Of a stretch of DNA of 13,617 nt, positions 1 to 6,536 are shown in pieces. The DNA is from Pirellulales bacterium. Lineage in GTDB: Bacteria; Planctomycetota; Planctomycetia; Pirellulales; JALHPA01. Position numbers and translations under genes: made by a program. Location of the stretch: positions 1-13,617 of the forward strand of contig JALHPA010000014.1 of the NCBI GenBank assembly GCA_022842745.1. Direction: 5' to 3'. A model generated the notes under the pieces. It was given only the letters and a program-made list of their open reading frames with translations, did no database searches and was not told the DNA's origin. Each line of letters opens with the position of its first letter. Within the stretch, counting starts at the first letter, position 1.

Positions 1-1094
1 CGGCATCCGCTCCCTGCCTGCCCGGCTGCAAACCGCCCATCTCAAACTCGGCCCCTGTCTACCGCCGCGCTGAGATCGCCGTCGTCTTTCCGCTCGACAA
101 TATGGGCCCCAGCCTCACAACGCTGATGGCCACCGTGGCAGGCAACCTGTTCGAGCTTCGCGAATTCTCCGGCCTGAAACTGCTCGACCTCGATCTGCCA
201 CCCGAATTCTCCCAGCACAACCCCGGCCCTCAGTTTGGCATCGACGGGACTCGTCGACTTGCCGGTGTTGAGGGTCGTCCCCTCCTGGGCACGATCGTCA
301 AACCCAGCGTCGGCCTCTCTCCGGTCCAAACCGCCGATCTCGTTTCCCAGCTCGTCGACGCGGAAATCGATTTCATTAAGGACGACGAGCTGATGGCGAA
401 TCCTCCCCATTCTCCCTTGGCGGAGCGAGTCGCCGCCGTCATGCCGGTGATCCGCCGCGCTGCCGAACGCACCGGCAAACAGGCCATGTATGCCTTCAAC
501 GTCTCCGACGATGTCGAATCGATGCGTCGCCACCACGACTTGGTACTTTCCGCCGGCGGCACGTGCGTAATGGTCAGCGTCAATAGCGTCGGCCTGTCCG
601 GTGTCCGCGAACTTCGCCGCACGTCCCAACTGCCGATCCATGCGCATCGCAATGGCTGGGGAATGCTGACCCGCTCGCCTGGGCTGGGGATGGAATTCCC
701 GGCATATCAGCAATTCTGGCGTCTGGCCGGCGTGGACCACCTGCATGTCAACGGTCTGCAAAACAAATTCTGGGAACCCGACGATTCCGTGGTTCGCTCG
801 ATCGAGAGCTGTCTAAAACCCGTTCCCACGGCGCCCATCGTGCCGGTGGTGTCGTCCGGTCAATGGGGGGGGCAGGCGCCCGCCACGTACCAACGCACCC
901 GGACCGTGGATTTGCTCTACCTATGCGGTGGCGGACTGATGGCCCATCCGCTCGGCCCCGCCGCAGGGTACCGGGCCATTCGTCAGGCTTGGGAAGCCGC
1001 CGTGGCAGGCATTCCCCTGGACAAATATGCCGAGGAACACGAGGAGCTGCGCGCCTCGCTTGCCAAATTCGGCGCCCCAGGAGGCGGAAAATGA
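1..1094 (+). CDS. oiaX: RuBisCO-like protein, probable 3-oxo-isoapionate-4-phosphate decarboxylase/hydrolase (5' partial)
   Basis: The frame is open from base 3 to the TGA at 1092-1094, so the N-terminus lies upstream; the ATG at 102 is internal, because the codons before it (ending RRAEIAVVFPLDN) read as normal RuBisCO fold. Numbering from that ATG, the RuBisCO active site is recognisable: GN at 14-15 (spinach N123), GTIVKP with K67 (K175), KDDE at 93-96 (carbamylated K201, D203, E204), HAHR at 180-183 (H292, H294, R295), HLH at 213-215 with K222 (H325, H327 and loop-6 K334 at the same spacing), S251 (S379) and CGGG near 275-278. RuBisCO-like proteins beside a DUF1537 kinase and a PGDH_C dehydrogenase are the OiaX/OiaT enzymes of D-apiose catabolism. 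As I recall the pathway, OiaX decarboxylates the phosphorylated substrate to L-erythrulose 1-phosphate, and OiaT hydrolyses it to 3-phosphoglycerate and glycolate. I cannot separate the two by eye, so the symbol is provisional. The RuBisCO-like assignment is firm; the substrate is inferred from context. Confidence 0.85.
   Translation, partial: ASAPCLPGCKPPISNSAPVYRRAEIAVVFPLDNMGPSLTTLMATVAGNLFELREFSGLKLLDLDLPPEFSQHNPGPQFGIDGTRRLAGVEGRPLLGTIVKPSVGLSPVQTADLVSQLVDAEIDFIKDDELMANPPHSPLAERVAAVMPVIRRAAERTGKQAMYAFNVSDDVESMRRHHDLVLSAGGTCVMVSVNSVGLSGVRELRRTSQLPIHAHRNGWGMLTRSPGLGMEFPAYQQFWRLAGVDHLHVNGLQNKFWEPDDSVVRSIESCLKPVPTAPIVPVVSSGQWGGQAPATYQRTRTVDLLYLCGGGLMAHPLGPAAGYRAIRQAWEAAVAGIPLDKYAEEHEELRASLAKFGAPGGGK
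1080..1084 (+). promoter_or_regulatory. Ribosome binding site of the DUF1537 kinase gene
   Basis: GGAGG lies inside the last codons of the RuBisCO-like gene, six bases before the ATG at 1091. It decides the kinase start over the upstream in-frame ATG at 863, and together with the ATGA overlap it suggests translational coupling of the two genes. Confidence 0.7.
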
Positions 1095-2500
1095 GCGAAG
1101 CTTCGTCTCTTTGGCTGACCTGGTATGGCGACGATTTCAGCGGCAGCGCCGATTCCCTCGAGGCGCTTGCGCGCGCGGGCGTACCAGCGGCCCTCTTTTT
1201 GTCCCCCCCCACCGAAGCCCAGATGGCCCGTTATCCGGGACTGCGGGCAGTCGGAGTCGCCGGCGTCAGCCGATCGCTCACCGTGGAGCAGATGAATGCC
1301 GAGCTACCGCCGATCCTAAGCGTCCTCGGTCGCCTTCGCGCGCCGATCGTCCACTACAAGCTGTGCTCGACGTTCGACTCGTCTCCGAAGATCGGCAGCA
1401 TCGGCCGGGCAATCGAATTGGGCCTGGCAACTCTTGCCACAAGCTTCGCTCCACTGGTCGTTGGCGCGCCCGTCCTTGGCCGATATTGCGTCTTTGGAAA
1501 TCTCTTTGCCCGTTCCGGGGCGGAGAGTCCCGTCTTTCGGCTCGACCGCCATCCCACGATGTCTTGCCATCCGGTCACTCCCATGACCGAAAGCGATCTT
1601 CGCGTGGTTCTCGCCCAGCAGACATCTTGTCCCGTTGGCCTGATCGATGCCGTTGCTTTGGATGGTTTTGCACAAGTCCTCGCCGCCAAGATTGACCAGG
1701 AGATCGCCGAACCCGGAAAAATCGTCCTCTTCGATACAGTCAACGACCGACACTTGAGCACGATCGGCGAGCACCTGTCGCGGTTGGCGACTATCTCTCC
1801 GCCGTTGTTTGTCGCTGGCTCCTCGGCGGTCGAATATGCCTTGGTCCGTCAATGGCGGAGCGTGGGCTGGTTGCCGCTCCACGCATCGTGTCCGCCGGTG
1901 CAGCCTTCGTGCCCGGTGCTGATCGTTTCCGGCAGTTGTTCTCCCGTGACCGCCCGCCAAATTGAGCGCGCTCGAGAGGCATCGTTTGTCGAAGTGCCGT
2001 TGCCCCCCGAAGCCTGGCTCGGTGAGGACGACATGGCCAAGCGCGCCTACCAGGAAGTGCTTGACCGCGTACTGTCGGCTCTCGCCGCCCGCCGTCACGC
2101 GGTGGTACACTCAGCGCTTGGACCGTCCGATGAGCGAATCGCCGCCGGCCTATTGGATCGAGCGGCGCGTCTGGGACGCGCCCTCGCAGCGCTCGTCAAG
2201 TCGTCTCTCCATGCCGCTCCCTTCCGCCGGCTTGTGATCGCCGGCGGAGATACGTCTGGGCACGTCGCACGCCACCTGGGCATCGAATCGCTGCGGTTTG
2301 TCGCGCCTCTAGCGCCTGGGTCGCCGCTGTGCCGAGCGACGGCGAGCGATCCGTCGACACCTGTCGATGGATTGGAAGTCGTCTTCAAAGGAGGTCAAGT
2401 TGGCGGGGAAGACTTCTTCCTCCGCGCCGCGGGAATGCTATCGCCGGAAGCGCCCCCCCCTCGCGCGCCCCCCGGCCGCGCTCGGCCGTCCCTCGCCTGA
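1091..2500 (+). CDS. oiaK: DUF1537 four-carbon acid sugar kinase, probable 3-oxo-isoapionate kinase
   Basis: A 469-residue protein of the four-carbon acid sugar kinase family (DUF1537), which phosphorylates acid sugars with ATP in the cytoplasm. The N-terminal domain begins with YGDDFSGSAD (12-21) and has KLCSTFDSSP (90-99) followed by GSIG; the C-terminal nucleotide-binding domain has VSGSCSPVT (279-287), AGGDTSG (384-390), PLAPGSPLC (406-414) and KGGQVGGEDFF (433-443). Both halves and the expected length are present. The start at 1091 is supported by GGAGG at 1080-1084 and a 4-base overlap (ATGA) with the preceding gene; the longer in-frame reading from 863 would run through the RuBisCO-like gene and has no family match. 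The neighbours point to 3-oxo-isoapionate as substrate (OiaK), giving the 4-phosphate used by the RuBisCO-like enzyme. The last 19 or so residues (from SPEAPPP) form a Pro/Arg-rich tail encoded at a run of eight C. The kinase family is near certain; the substrate is inferred. Confidence 0.88.
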   Translation: MSEASSLWLTWYGDDFSGSADSLEALARAGVPAALFLSPPTEAQMARYPGLRAVGVAGVSRSLTVEQMNAELPPILSVLGRLRAPIVHYKLCSTFDSSPKIGSIGRAIELGLATLATSFAPLVVGAPVLGRYCVFGNLFARSGAESPVFRLDRHPTMSCHPVTPMTESDLRVVLAQQTSCPVGLIDAVALDGFAQVLAAKIDQEIAEPGKIVLFDTVNDRHLSTIGEHLSRLATISPPLFVAGSSAVEYALVRQWRSVGWLPLHASCPPVQPSCPVLIVSGSCSPVTARQIERAREASFVEVPLPPEAWLGEDDMAKRAYQEVLDRVLSALAARRHAVVHSALGPSDERIAAGLLDRAARLGRALAALVKSSLHAAPFRRLVIAGGDTSGHVARHLGIESLRFVAPLAPGSPLCRATASDPSTPVDGLEVVFKGGQVGGEDFFLRAAGMLSPEAPPPRAPPGRARPSLA

Positions 2501-2557
2501 ATTTGACTCTCCAGCCAACCACATCCCATCCCCTCCTTCCTTTTTGAACCAATCGCC

Positions 2558-3391
2558 ATGACCACCATTGCCATTTTCGGGGCCGCAGGCAGCATGGGCA
2601 CTCGAGCCAGCCGCGCCCTACAAAGCGACACACACTACCGCATCCTCCACGTCGAACACGGGGAAGCCGGCGAGCAAAAACTCCGCGACCGCGGTTTGGT
2701 TCCCGTCCCCGCCGCCGAGGCGCTTCCACAGGCCGACGTCGTTCTGTTGGCCGTGCCGGACGCTCTCATCGGCAAAATCGCGGCCACCGTCGTGCCGCAA
2801 TTGAAGTCCGGCGCCTTGGTCATTTGCCTCGATCCGGCGGCCCCCTACGCGGGCATCCTCCCCGCCCGGCCCGACGTGGCCTACGTCGTCACCCATCCGG
2901 CCCATCCGCCGGTCTTCAATGATGAAGTTGAGATGCCGGCCCGCCGCGATTTCTTCGGCAGCGGCCTGGCCAAGCAGTCGATCGTCTCAGCCCTCTTGCA
3001 AGGGACCGACTCCGACTTTGCCCTGGGCGAAGCCATTGCGCTCAAGATGTTCGGTCCGGTATTGCGCTCCCATCGGGTCACGGTGGAACAAATGGCGATG
3101 CTTGAGCCTGCGCTGGCGGAAACCGTCGCCGCGACTTGCCTGTCGGTGATCCGCGAGGCCCTGGATGAAACGGTCCGCCGCGGCGTGCCCGAACAGGCTG
3201 CCCGCGACTTTCTCATGGGGCACATCAATATCGAACTCGCCATTCTGTTCAATGAAATCGACTGGCAGTTCTCGGCCGGCTGCAAGCAAGCGATCGCGGA
3301 AGCCAAGACCCAACTCTTTCAGCCCGACTGGAAAAAGGTCTTCGAACCCGCGGCGCTCAAGGCGAGCGTCGCTCGCATTACCGGCGGCTGA
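2558..3391 (+). CDS. apnO: PGDH_C-type NAD-dependent dehydrogenase, probable D-apionate oxidoisomerase
   Basis: A 277-residue protein with an N-terminal Rossmann fold, GAAGSMG at 8-14, and an acidic residue (E33, in HVEH) at the end of the second strand, which favours NAD over NADP. The rest resembles the phosphogluconate-dehydrogenase-like C-terminal family (PGDH_C): THPAHPPVF at 112-120, EQMAMLEPALAETVAA at 177-192 and GHINIELAILF at 221-231. This family includes ApnO, which oxidises and isomerises D-apionate to 3-oxo-isoapionate, the substrate of OiaK. The kinase lies 57 bases upstream on the same strand. The leader has no clear Shine-Dalgarno sequence and is pyrimidine-rich, so the start rests on the Rossmann strand beginning at residue 3. 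Other branched or linear aldonates remain possible substrates; the specific name depends on the adjacent kinase, RuBisCO-like and hydrolase genes. Confidence 0.78.
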   Translation: MTTIAIFGAAGSMGTRASRALQSDTHYRILHVEHGEAGEQKLRDRGLVPVPAAEALPQADVVLLAVPDALIGKIAATVVPQLKSGALVICLDPAAPYAGILPARPDVAYVVTHPAHPPVFNDEVEMPARRDFFGSGLAKQSIVSALLQGTDSDFALGEAIALKMFGPVLRSHRVTVEQMAMLEPALAETVAATCLSVIREALDETVRRGVPEQAARDFLMGHINIELAILFNEIDWQFSAGCKQAIAEAKTQLFQPDWKKVFEPAALKASVARITGG

Positions 3392-3453
3392 ACCGTTTTC
3401 CGCCTGGTTGCATTGGATTGACTTGGTTGCTTCACGTGCCCAACTTTGATTTT

Positions 3454-3457
3454 GGAG
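3454..3457 (+). promoter_or_regulatory. Ribosome binding site of the GH140-like gene
   Basis: GGAG lies eight bases before the ATG at 3466. It supports that start over the in-frame TTG at 3418, and the protein read from 3466 begins with a normal secretion signal. Confidence 0.6.
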
Positions 3458-3465
3458 TCTCCACG

Positions 3466-4959
3466 ATGATTTACCTCCCCTGCCGCGTTCCCTTGTCGAG
3501 ACCGCAAACGCGCCTGCATCGAATTGGTCGTTGGTTGCTGCGCGCCACGCCGAGGGTCCTGTCGTTCGCCCTCGTGCTTGGGGCCTCCCTGCCGTCGTTC
3601 GCGGCCGCTCCAAAAAAAATCTCCGTCAGCGCCGATCGAAGGTCCTTGGTAGACGGTGACGGCCGCCCATTCTTCTATCTCGCCGATACCGCCTGGGAGC
3701 TTTTTCATCGGCTCAACCGCGAAGAAGCCGATCGGTATCTCGCCAAGCGCGCGGCCCAGGGTTTCACCGCCGTTCAGGCCGTCGCCATCGCCGAGCTCGA
3801 CGGCCACACCGATCCAAATCCGTATGGACATCTTCCGTTCGAGGATCAAGATCCTAGCCGCCCCGCCGTGAAGGATGGACCAGGCAACGACTATTGGGAC
3901 CACGTCGATTACATCGTCGATCGCGCCAACGCCGCCGGTATCGTCGTCGGATTCCTCCCCACCTGGGGACGCTACTGGCACGACAAAGTGAAGAACGACG
4001 GACCAATCTTCAATCGCGACAACGCCGAAAAGTACGGCCAATGGCTCGGTCAGAGGTACAAAAATAAGTCGCTGATTTGGATCCTGGGGGGCGACCGTTC
4101 CATCGAAAACGACGAGCAGAAGGAGATCATCCGAGCCATGGCGCGCGGCCTCAGGCAGGGAGACGGCGGCGCCCACTTGATGACGTTTCATCCGCCCGGA
4201 GGCAGTGGCTCGTCCAAATGGTTCCACGACGACGATTGGCTGGATTTCAACATGCGCCAGAACGGCCACGTCGCCGAGTTCACCGAACGGTATTCGCAGA
4301 CCCAAGCCGATTACGACCGGCAGCCGACGAAGCCCATCATCGACGGCGAGCCGATCTACGAGGGCCATCCCGTCTCCTTCAATGCCAAAGGCCTCGGACA
4401 CTCCGTCGCCGCCGACGTCCGGAGGCCGCTGTACTGGAATCTGTTCAGCGGCGCGTGCGGGCACACCTACGGCCACCATTCCGTTTGGCAGATGTGGCGA
4501 CCCGGCAAAAACCCGATCAACAATCCGCTCATGTCCTGGTCCGACGCCCTCGATGAACCCGGGGCCGCGCAGATGGTCCATGGCCGCCGTTTGCTCGAAT
4601 CGCGCCCTCAGGGAAGTTTGCTCCCGGATGACCAAATCCTGATCGCCGATGCGGTTCCCACGCTCGTCCCCGGCGCCGGAACCCGCCGCTTCGTCGCCGC
4701 CAAAGACAAAGCCGGCCGATTCGCGTTCGTCTATGTCCCGGTCGGTCGCCCATTCAAGGTACGCCTCGACCGCATCGCGGGCGAACAAGCAGTGGCCTGG
4801 TGGTACGACCCCCGCACGGGCAAGTCGCAACGCATCGGCGAATTCCCCACGTCCGGGGAGCGGGAATTCGCCCCTCCCGCGCCGGGCGAATTGCTCGACT
4901 GGATTTTGGTCCTCGATAGCGCCAGCGAGAAGTTCCCGCCGCCAGGGACGAAAAGCTGA
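3466..4959 (+). CDS. Exported GH140 / DUF4038 apiosidase-like glycoside hydrolase
   Basis: A 497-residue protein beginning with a long Sec signal: an Arg-rich n-region (about residues 7-30), a hydrophobic core VLSFALVLGASLPSF (31-45) and a likely cleavage near AAA (46-48). The mature part is an apiosidase-like (DUF4038) TIM-barrel: FFYLADTAWELFHRL (69-83), VVGFLPTWGRYW (160-171), IWILGGDR (204-211), IIDGEPIYEG (291-300) and a His/Trp-rich stretch GHTYGHHSVWQMW (332-344). D210 and E295 are the best candidates for the catalytic acid pair by motif position. Residues from about 395 look like the small C-terminal beta domain usual after DUF4038. GH140 enzymes such as Bacteroides BT1012 release D-apiose from rhamnogalacturonan II, and the gene lies 74 bases after a probable apionate-pathway dehydrogenase. 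The protein probably acts in the periplasm or outside the cell. DUF4038 is broad, so the family is sure but the sugar is inferred. Confidence 0.82.
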   Translation: MIYLPCRVPLSRPQTRLHRIGRWLLRATPRVLSFALVLGASLPSFAAAPKKISVSADRRSLVDGDGRPFFYLADTAWELFHRLNREEADRYLAKRAAQGFTAVQAVAIAELDGHTDPNPYGHLPFEDQDPSRPAVKDGPGNDYWDHVDYIVDRANAAGIVVGFLPTWGRYWHDKVKNDGPIFNRDNAEKYGQWLGQRYKNKSLIWILGGDRSIENDEQKEIIRAMARGLRQGDGGAHLMTFHPPGGSGSSKWFHDDDWLDFNMRQNGHVAEFTERYSQTQADYDRQPTKPIIDGEPIYEGHPVSFNAKGLGHSVAADVRRPLYWNLFSGACGHTYGHHSVWQMWRPGKNPINNPLMSWSDALDEPGAAQMVHGRRLLESRPQGSLLPDDQILIADAVPTLVPGAGTRRFVAAKDKAGRFAFVYVPVGRPFKVRLDRIAGEQAVAWWYDPRTGKSQRIGEFPTSGEREFAPPAPGELLDWILVLDSASEKFPPPGTKS

Positions 4960-5081
4960 CCCGCACCGCCGGCCGGTTCCGCGCCGGGAATGGAAACCAA
5001 GCGCCGTGCGCCGTGCGGTAGTTTGCCACGGACCGCTTCGCCGGACCATAATAATCCGGTGATCCGACCACCTCCGTGCCT

Positions 5082-6425
5082 ATGGCCAAACACCGGCTAA
5101 AATTTCGCACCGCCGAGCACTGCCTTCCGCCCCGGCCGATCCGGCTAGAAATACCAGGCTGGGCGGGGGACGACCGTCGACCGACGGACGGCGCCACTCC
5201 GCAGCCCTGGCATTGCAAGCCGTTCGTGGACGGTTCGACCTACGGACTGGAGTTGCTGTACCCCTACGGGTGCGATTGTCGGGTCGAAAACGTCGACGGG
5301 GAGATTCGCTTTCGGTGGGATCCGAGCCAAGAGAAAGGATTGACCGGAGGAGAATTCTCTTGTTTTGCGCCCGGACATTACGGATTCAATACCGGGCTCG
5401 ATCTGCAAGTTCCCACCGATTGCGTGTTGCGGATTGAACCGCATCCCCGCTTCTTCACCGATCGAACCGGGACGGTCCCGCTGCCAATCATTGGCAACCT
5501 GCAGACCGAATGGTGGCCGAAGATGTTCTTCGTGGCCTTTGTCGGCCCGTCCAGCGGCGGCTACCATCTGTTCCGCAAGGGGGAACCCTATTGCCAGGTG
5601 ATCGTCGTTCCGCGGCGCGCCGAATATTCGATCGAACCGATGTCCCCGGAAGAGGCGGAGGCCCGCCAGCGGCTGGAAACGTGGATGGCGGCGGGGGAAG
5701 CGCACCTGAGCGAGCATTCTTGGACCGACCACTCCGGGCAGACATTCAACGACCGCTACAAGGTGCTGTCTCGGATCTATCACACCGGCGGCGCGGACGC
5801 GGTCCGCGAGCGAATCGAAAACGCCTATCAGCGGATCGCATCGGCTGCCCCGGAAGGGCTGTCGGAAGACGACTTGCTCGCCCGTGCCCGCACTTTCCTC
5901 AAGCGGTGCCAGTACGCCGAGGCCCGGCATGCCTGCTACGAGGTTTTAGGGCGCGTCCCAACGCATGGCGAGGCGCTGGCCCTGTTGGCATCGATCGTGA
6001 TGGGGATGGGGCGGCCGATGATGGCCGTCGAGTGCCTCGTGACCGCGGTCAAGGCCCATCCCCAATCGCCAAGCTATCGCGGGGCGCTCGGTGTGGCGTG
6101 GCTCGCGGCGGGACAACCGAAACAGGCGGTGGCCGAGTTAACCCGAGCGCGCCAGATGCAGCCAACGAGCGTGGAATTCGCGGCCAATTTGTCGGAAGCG
6201 CTGTTTCAAGCAGGTCGCGCCGACGAGGCGCTCTCGGCGGCACGCGAGGCCGCCTCTCTGAACCCTCAGGACGCCCGGGGGTCGTTTCGGCAGGGCGCGA
6301 TTTTAGAACGGCTCGGTCGCCTGGGAGAGGCCTTGGCGGCTTATCGACATGCCGACGGAGTCCAATCCGGCATTCCCGCCGTGCAAGAGGCGATTACCAG
6401 GCTAAAACAGTCTGGGATCGTGTAA
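5082..6425 (+). CDS. DUF6065-like domain protein with C-terminal TPR repeats
   Basis: A 447-residue protein in two parts. Residues about 42-185 resemble the DUF6065 family of unknown function: YGLELLYPYGC (54-64), GHYGFNTGLDLQVP (98-111), GNLQTEWW (138-145) and FRKGEPYCQVIVVPRR (164-179). Residues about 263-440 form four to five TPR repeats, for example ALGVAWLAAGQPKQAVAEL and EALFQAGRADEALSAAREAA, which usually bind proteins. There is no signal peptide or membrane segment, so it is probably cytoplasmic. Cysteines are frequent in the first 175 residues (14, 45, 64, 66, 94, 114, 171), but no clear metal motif is seen. The ATG at 5082 is preferred over the GTG at 5076; neither has a good ribosome binding site. 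It follows the apiosidase-like gene after 122 bases and is probably a separate transcription unit. The TPR part is certain; the DUF6065 match is from memory and moderately sure; the function is unknown. Confidence 0.75.
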   Translation: MAKHRLKFRTAEHCLPPRPIRLEIPGWAGDDRRPTDGATPQPWHCKPFVDGSTYGLELLYPYGCDCRVENVDGEIRFRWDPSQEKGLTGGEFSCFAPGHYGFNTGLDLQVPTDCVLRIEPHPRFFTDRTGTVPLPIIGNLQTEWWPKMFFVAFVGPSSGGYHLFRKGEPYCQVIVVPRRAEYSIEPMSPEEAEARQRLETWMAAGEAHLSEHSWTDHSGQTFNDRYKVLSRIYHTGGADAVRERIENAYQRIASAAPEGLSEDDLLARARTFLKRCQYAEARHACYEVLGRVPTHGEALALLASIVMGMGRPMMAVECLVTAVKAHPQSPSYRGALGVAWLAAGQPKQAVAELTRARQMQPTSVEFAANLSEALFQAGRADEALSAAREAASLNPQDARGSFRQGAILERLGRLGEALAAYRHADGVQSGIPAVQEAITRLKQSGIV

Positions 6426-6429
6426 AGGC

Positions 6430-6485
6430 GCACGGTTCCACGAATCAAGAACTATTCGCAAACCGTGCCGCCGCGGAAAATTTTT
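6430..6485 (+). terminator. Candidate terminator: bipartite stem-loop followed by a T-run
   Basis: Five bases after the DUF6065/TPR stop codon, GCACGGTT (6430-6437) pairs perfectly with AACCGTGC (6461-6468). An inner CGAAT (6441-6445) pairs with ATTCG (6454-6458), leaving small internal bulges and an 8-base loop. TTTTT follows at 6481-6485, but 12 bases after the stem, which is farther than in a classical intrinsic terminator. It lies between two genes of apparently separate function. Confidence 0.45.
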
Positions 6486-6536
6486 CTGCCACGCGGTAAG
6501 GATTGTGGTGCTTGACGGTCTAATCTTTTGATTTTC

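Noticed and set aside
863..1090. N-terminal extension of the kinase by 76 codons
   Set aside because: The extra part is Arg/Pro/Gly-rich out-of-frame reading of the RuBisCO-like gene. The ATG at 1091 has an excellent ribosome binding site and begins the family's normal N-terminus.
1..1094. 2,3-diketo-5-methylthiopentyl-1-phosphate enolase (MtnW) or true RuBisCO
   Set aside because: No methionine-salvage neighbours are present and the K175-type lysine is kept, against MtnW. The loop and flanking motifs (GTIVKPSVG, HRNGWGM, NGLQNKFW) differ strongly from true RuBisCO (TIKPKLG, HRAMHAV, GTVVGKLEG).
2503..2531. TTGACT as a -35 box before apnO
   Set aside because: No acceptable -10 sequence lies 16-18 bases downstream.
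3380..3408. Hairpin ACCGGCGG / CCGCCTGGT at the end of apnO as a terminator
   Set aside because: The stem has a bulge, overlaps the stop codon and is not followed by a T-run; the next gene appears to belong to the same pathway.
3419..3447. TTGACT as a -35 box before the hydrolase gene
   Set aside because: The only -10-like sequence is 21 bases away, too far for a standard promoter.
3319..5049. Antisense open frame of 576 codons across the hydrolase gene
   Set aside because: It mirrors a gene with clear family motifs, a signal peptide and a ribosome binding site. High GC keeps stop codons rare on the opposite strand, and the translated product shows no recognisable domain.
5041..5059. CCGGA...TCCGG inverted repeat before the DUF6065-like gene as an operator
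   Set aside because: Only five base pairs with a nine-base loop, expected by chance in DNA of this GC content.
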